DNA of 7,505 nucleotides from Bacteroidia bacterium (lineage in GTDB: Bacteria; Bacteroidota; Bacteroidia; Bacteroidales; Azobacteroidaceae): contig BNTR01000130.1 in NCBI GenBank assembly GCA_025996755.1, positions 1 to 7,505 on the forward strand, in the 5' to 3' direction. Under the pieces are notes generated by a model. The model worked only from the letters and a program-made list of their open reading frames with translations. It was not told where the DNA came from and ran no database searches. The position numbers and the translations under genes were made by a program. Position 1 is the first letter of the stretch; each line of letters begins with the position of its first letter. Shown here in pieces: positions 7,229 to 7,505 of this stretch.

Positions 7229-7505
7229 ATGAAAAAAGCAGTAATATTTTGCTTATTGAGCATTCCGGGAATGCTCGCAGCACAGCACACATTGAAATCC
7301 AACCTGAATATGTTTCGGGCAGGTGATGTCATCATCAAGCAGCAGGTAAGTTACAAAGACCCCGGACGCGCCGGCGCGAATGTGCTTTGGGATTTCAGCG
7401 AACTCAACGTCGAGGACGATGCGTATGACGTGTTTTATGAAGCCGGGCTAAACTCAATAATTCTCGGAACGGAAATGGGACTCTTTACACGGTCTAACTA
7501 TATAC
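7229..7505 (+). CDS. Secreted protein of unknown function preceding an RHS gene (gene C, 3' partial)
   Basis: The frame is open for 92 codons to the right edge. It starts with MKKAVIFCLLSIPGMLAAQ, a short Sec signal peptide with a cut at LAA|Q (after Ala18). The mature start, NLNMFRAGDVIIKQQVSYKD, followed by PGRAGANVLWDFSELNV, is a pattern I recall from uncharacterised secreted proteins found just before large RHS genes in Bacteroidales; no biochemical role is known to me. The tryptophan-containing beta-rich start suggests an extracellular or periplasmic beta-sandwich. It lies 3 bases after gene B and so belongs to the same operon. From about 7360 the base composition becomes clearly GC-richer than its neighbours. 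It may be a partner or chaperone of the YD-repeat proteins, but this is guesswork from position. Confidence 0.75.
   Translation, partial: MKKAVIFCLLSIPGMLAAQHTLKSNLNMFRAGDVIIKQQVSYKDPGRAGANVLWDFSELNVEDDAYDVFYEAGLNSIILGTEMGLFTRSNYI
7258..7276 (+). repeat. Inverted repeat inside the gene C signal sequence
   Basis: GAGCATTCC and GGAATGCTC flank a single G; a realistic RNA stem has 8 pairs and a CGG loop. It covers codons 10-16 of gene C, close enough to the start codon to influence translation, though it may be coincidental. Confidence 0.45.

Overview
The window looks like Bacteroidota (probably Bacteroidales) DNA. It is AT-rich with no clear Shine-Dalgarno sites and A-rich start regions. Three consecutive reading frames begin with Sec signal peptides that appear to be cut at Ala|Gln, and the encoded proteins are RHS/YD-repeat-like proteins of the type common in that phylum. 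No RNA gene, insertion sequence, CRISPR array or phage gene was seen.

Region 1 (1-1105) is the 3' end of an RHS-type polymorphic toxin gene followed by its likely immunity gene. The frame open at the left edge carries the end of the RHS-associated core (SPYAYCLNNPVRYVDLDG), then a variable tail with an HEIDH zinc-metallopeptidase motif and a downstream EE...TG segment like M91/NleD-type effectors. A small predicted lipoprotein starts 74 nt before the toxin stop in another frame and is the natural immunity candidate. The overlap contains a 39-bp-period direct repeat and a 12-bp-stem inverted repeat. A second 12-bp-stem inverted repeat lies just after the toxin stop.

Region 2 (1106-1372) has no supportable gene. 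It holds three GC-rich hairpins, two of them adjacent and REP-like.

Region 3 (1373-7505) is a tightly packed plus-strand operon. Gene A (997 aa) and gene B (953 aa if one base is removed) are secreted, diverged, RHS-like paralogues. Both end at the same YEYHYK/YDYHYK motif and lack the RHS core and toxin tail. A and B overlap by ATGA. B is broken by one surplus base in a run of five C at 5604-5608. Three bases after B comes a third secreted protein (gene C, cut by the right edge), of a type I recall as preceding large RHS genes in Bacteroidales.

Inference: the operon A-B-C probably leads into another full-length RHS toxin gene to the right. The window would then be the junction between two polymorphic-toxin modules, with A and B supplying shell-like or accessory YD-repeat subunits without a toxin.
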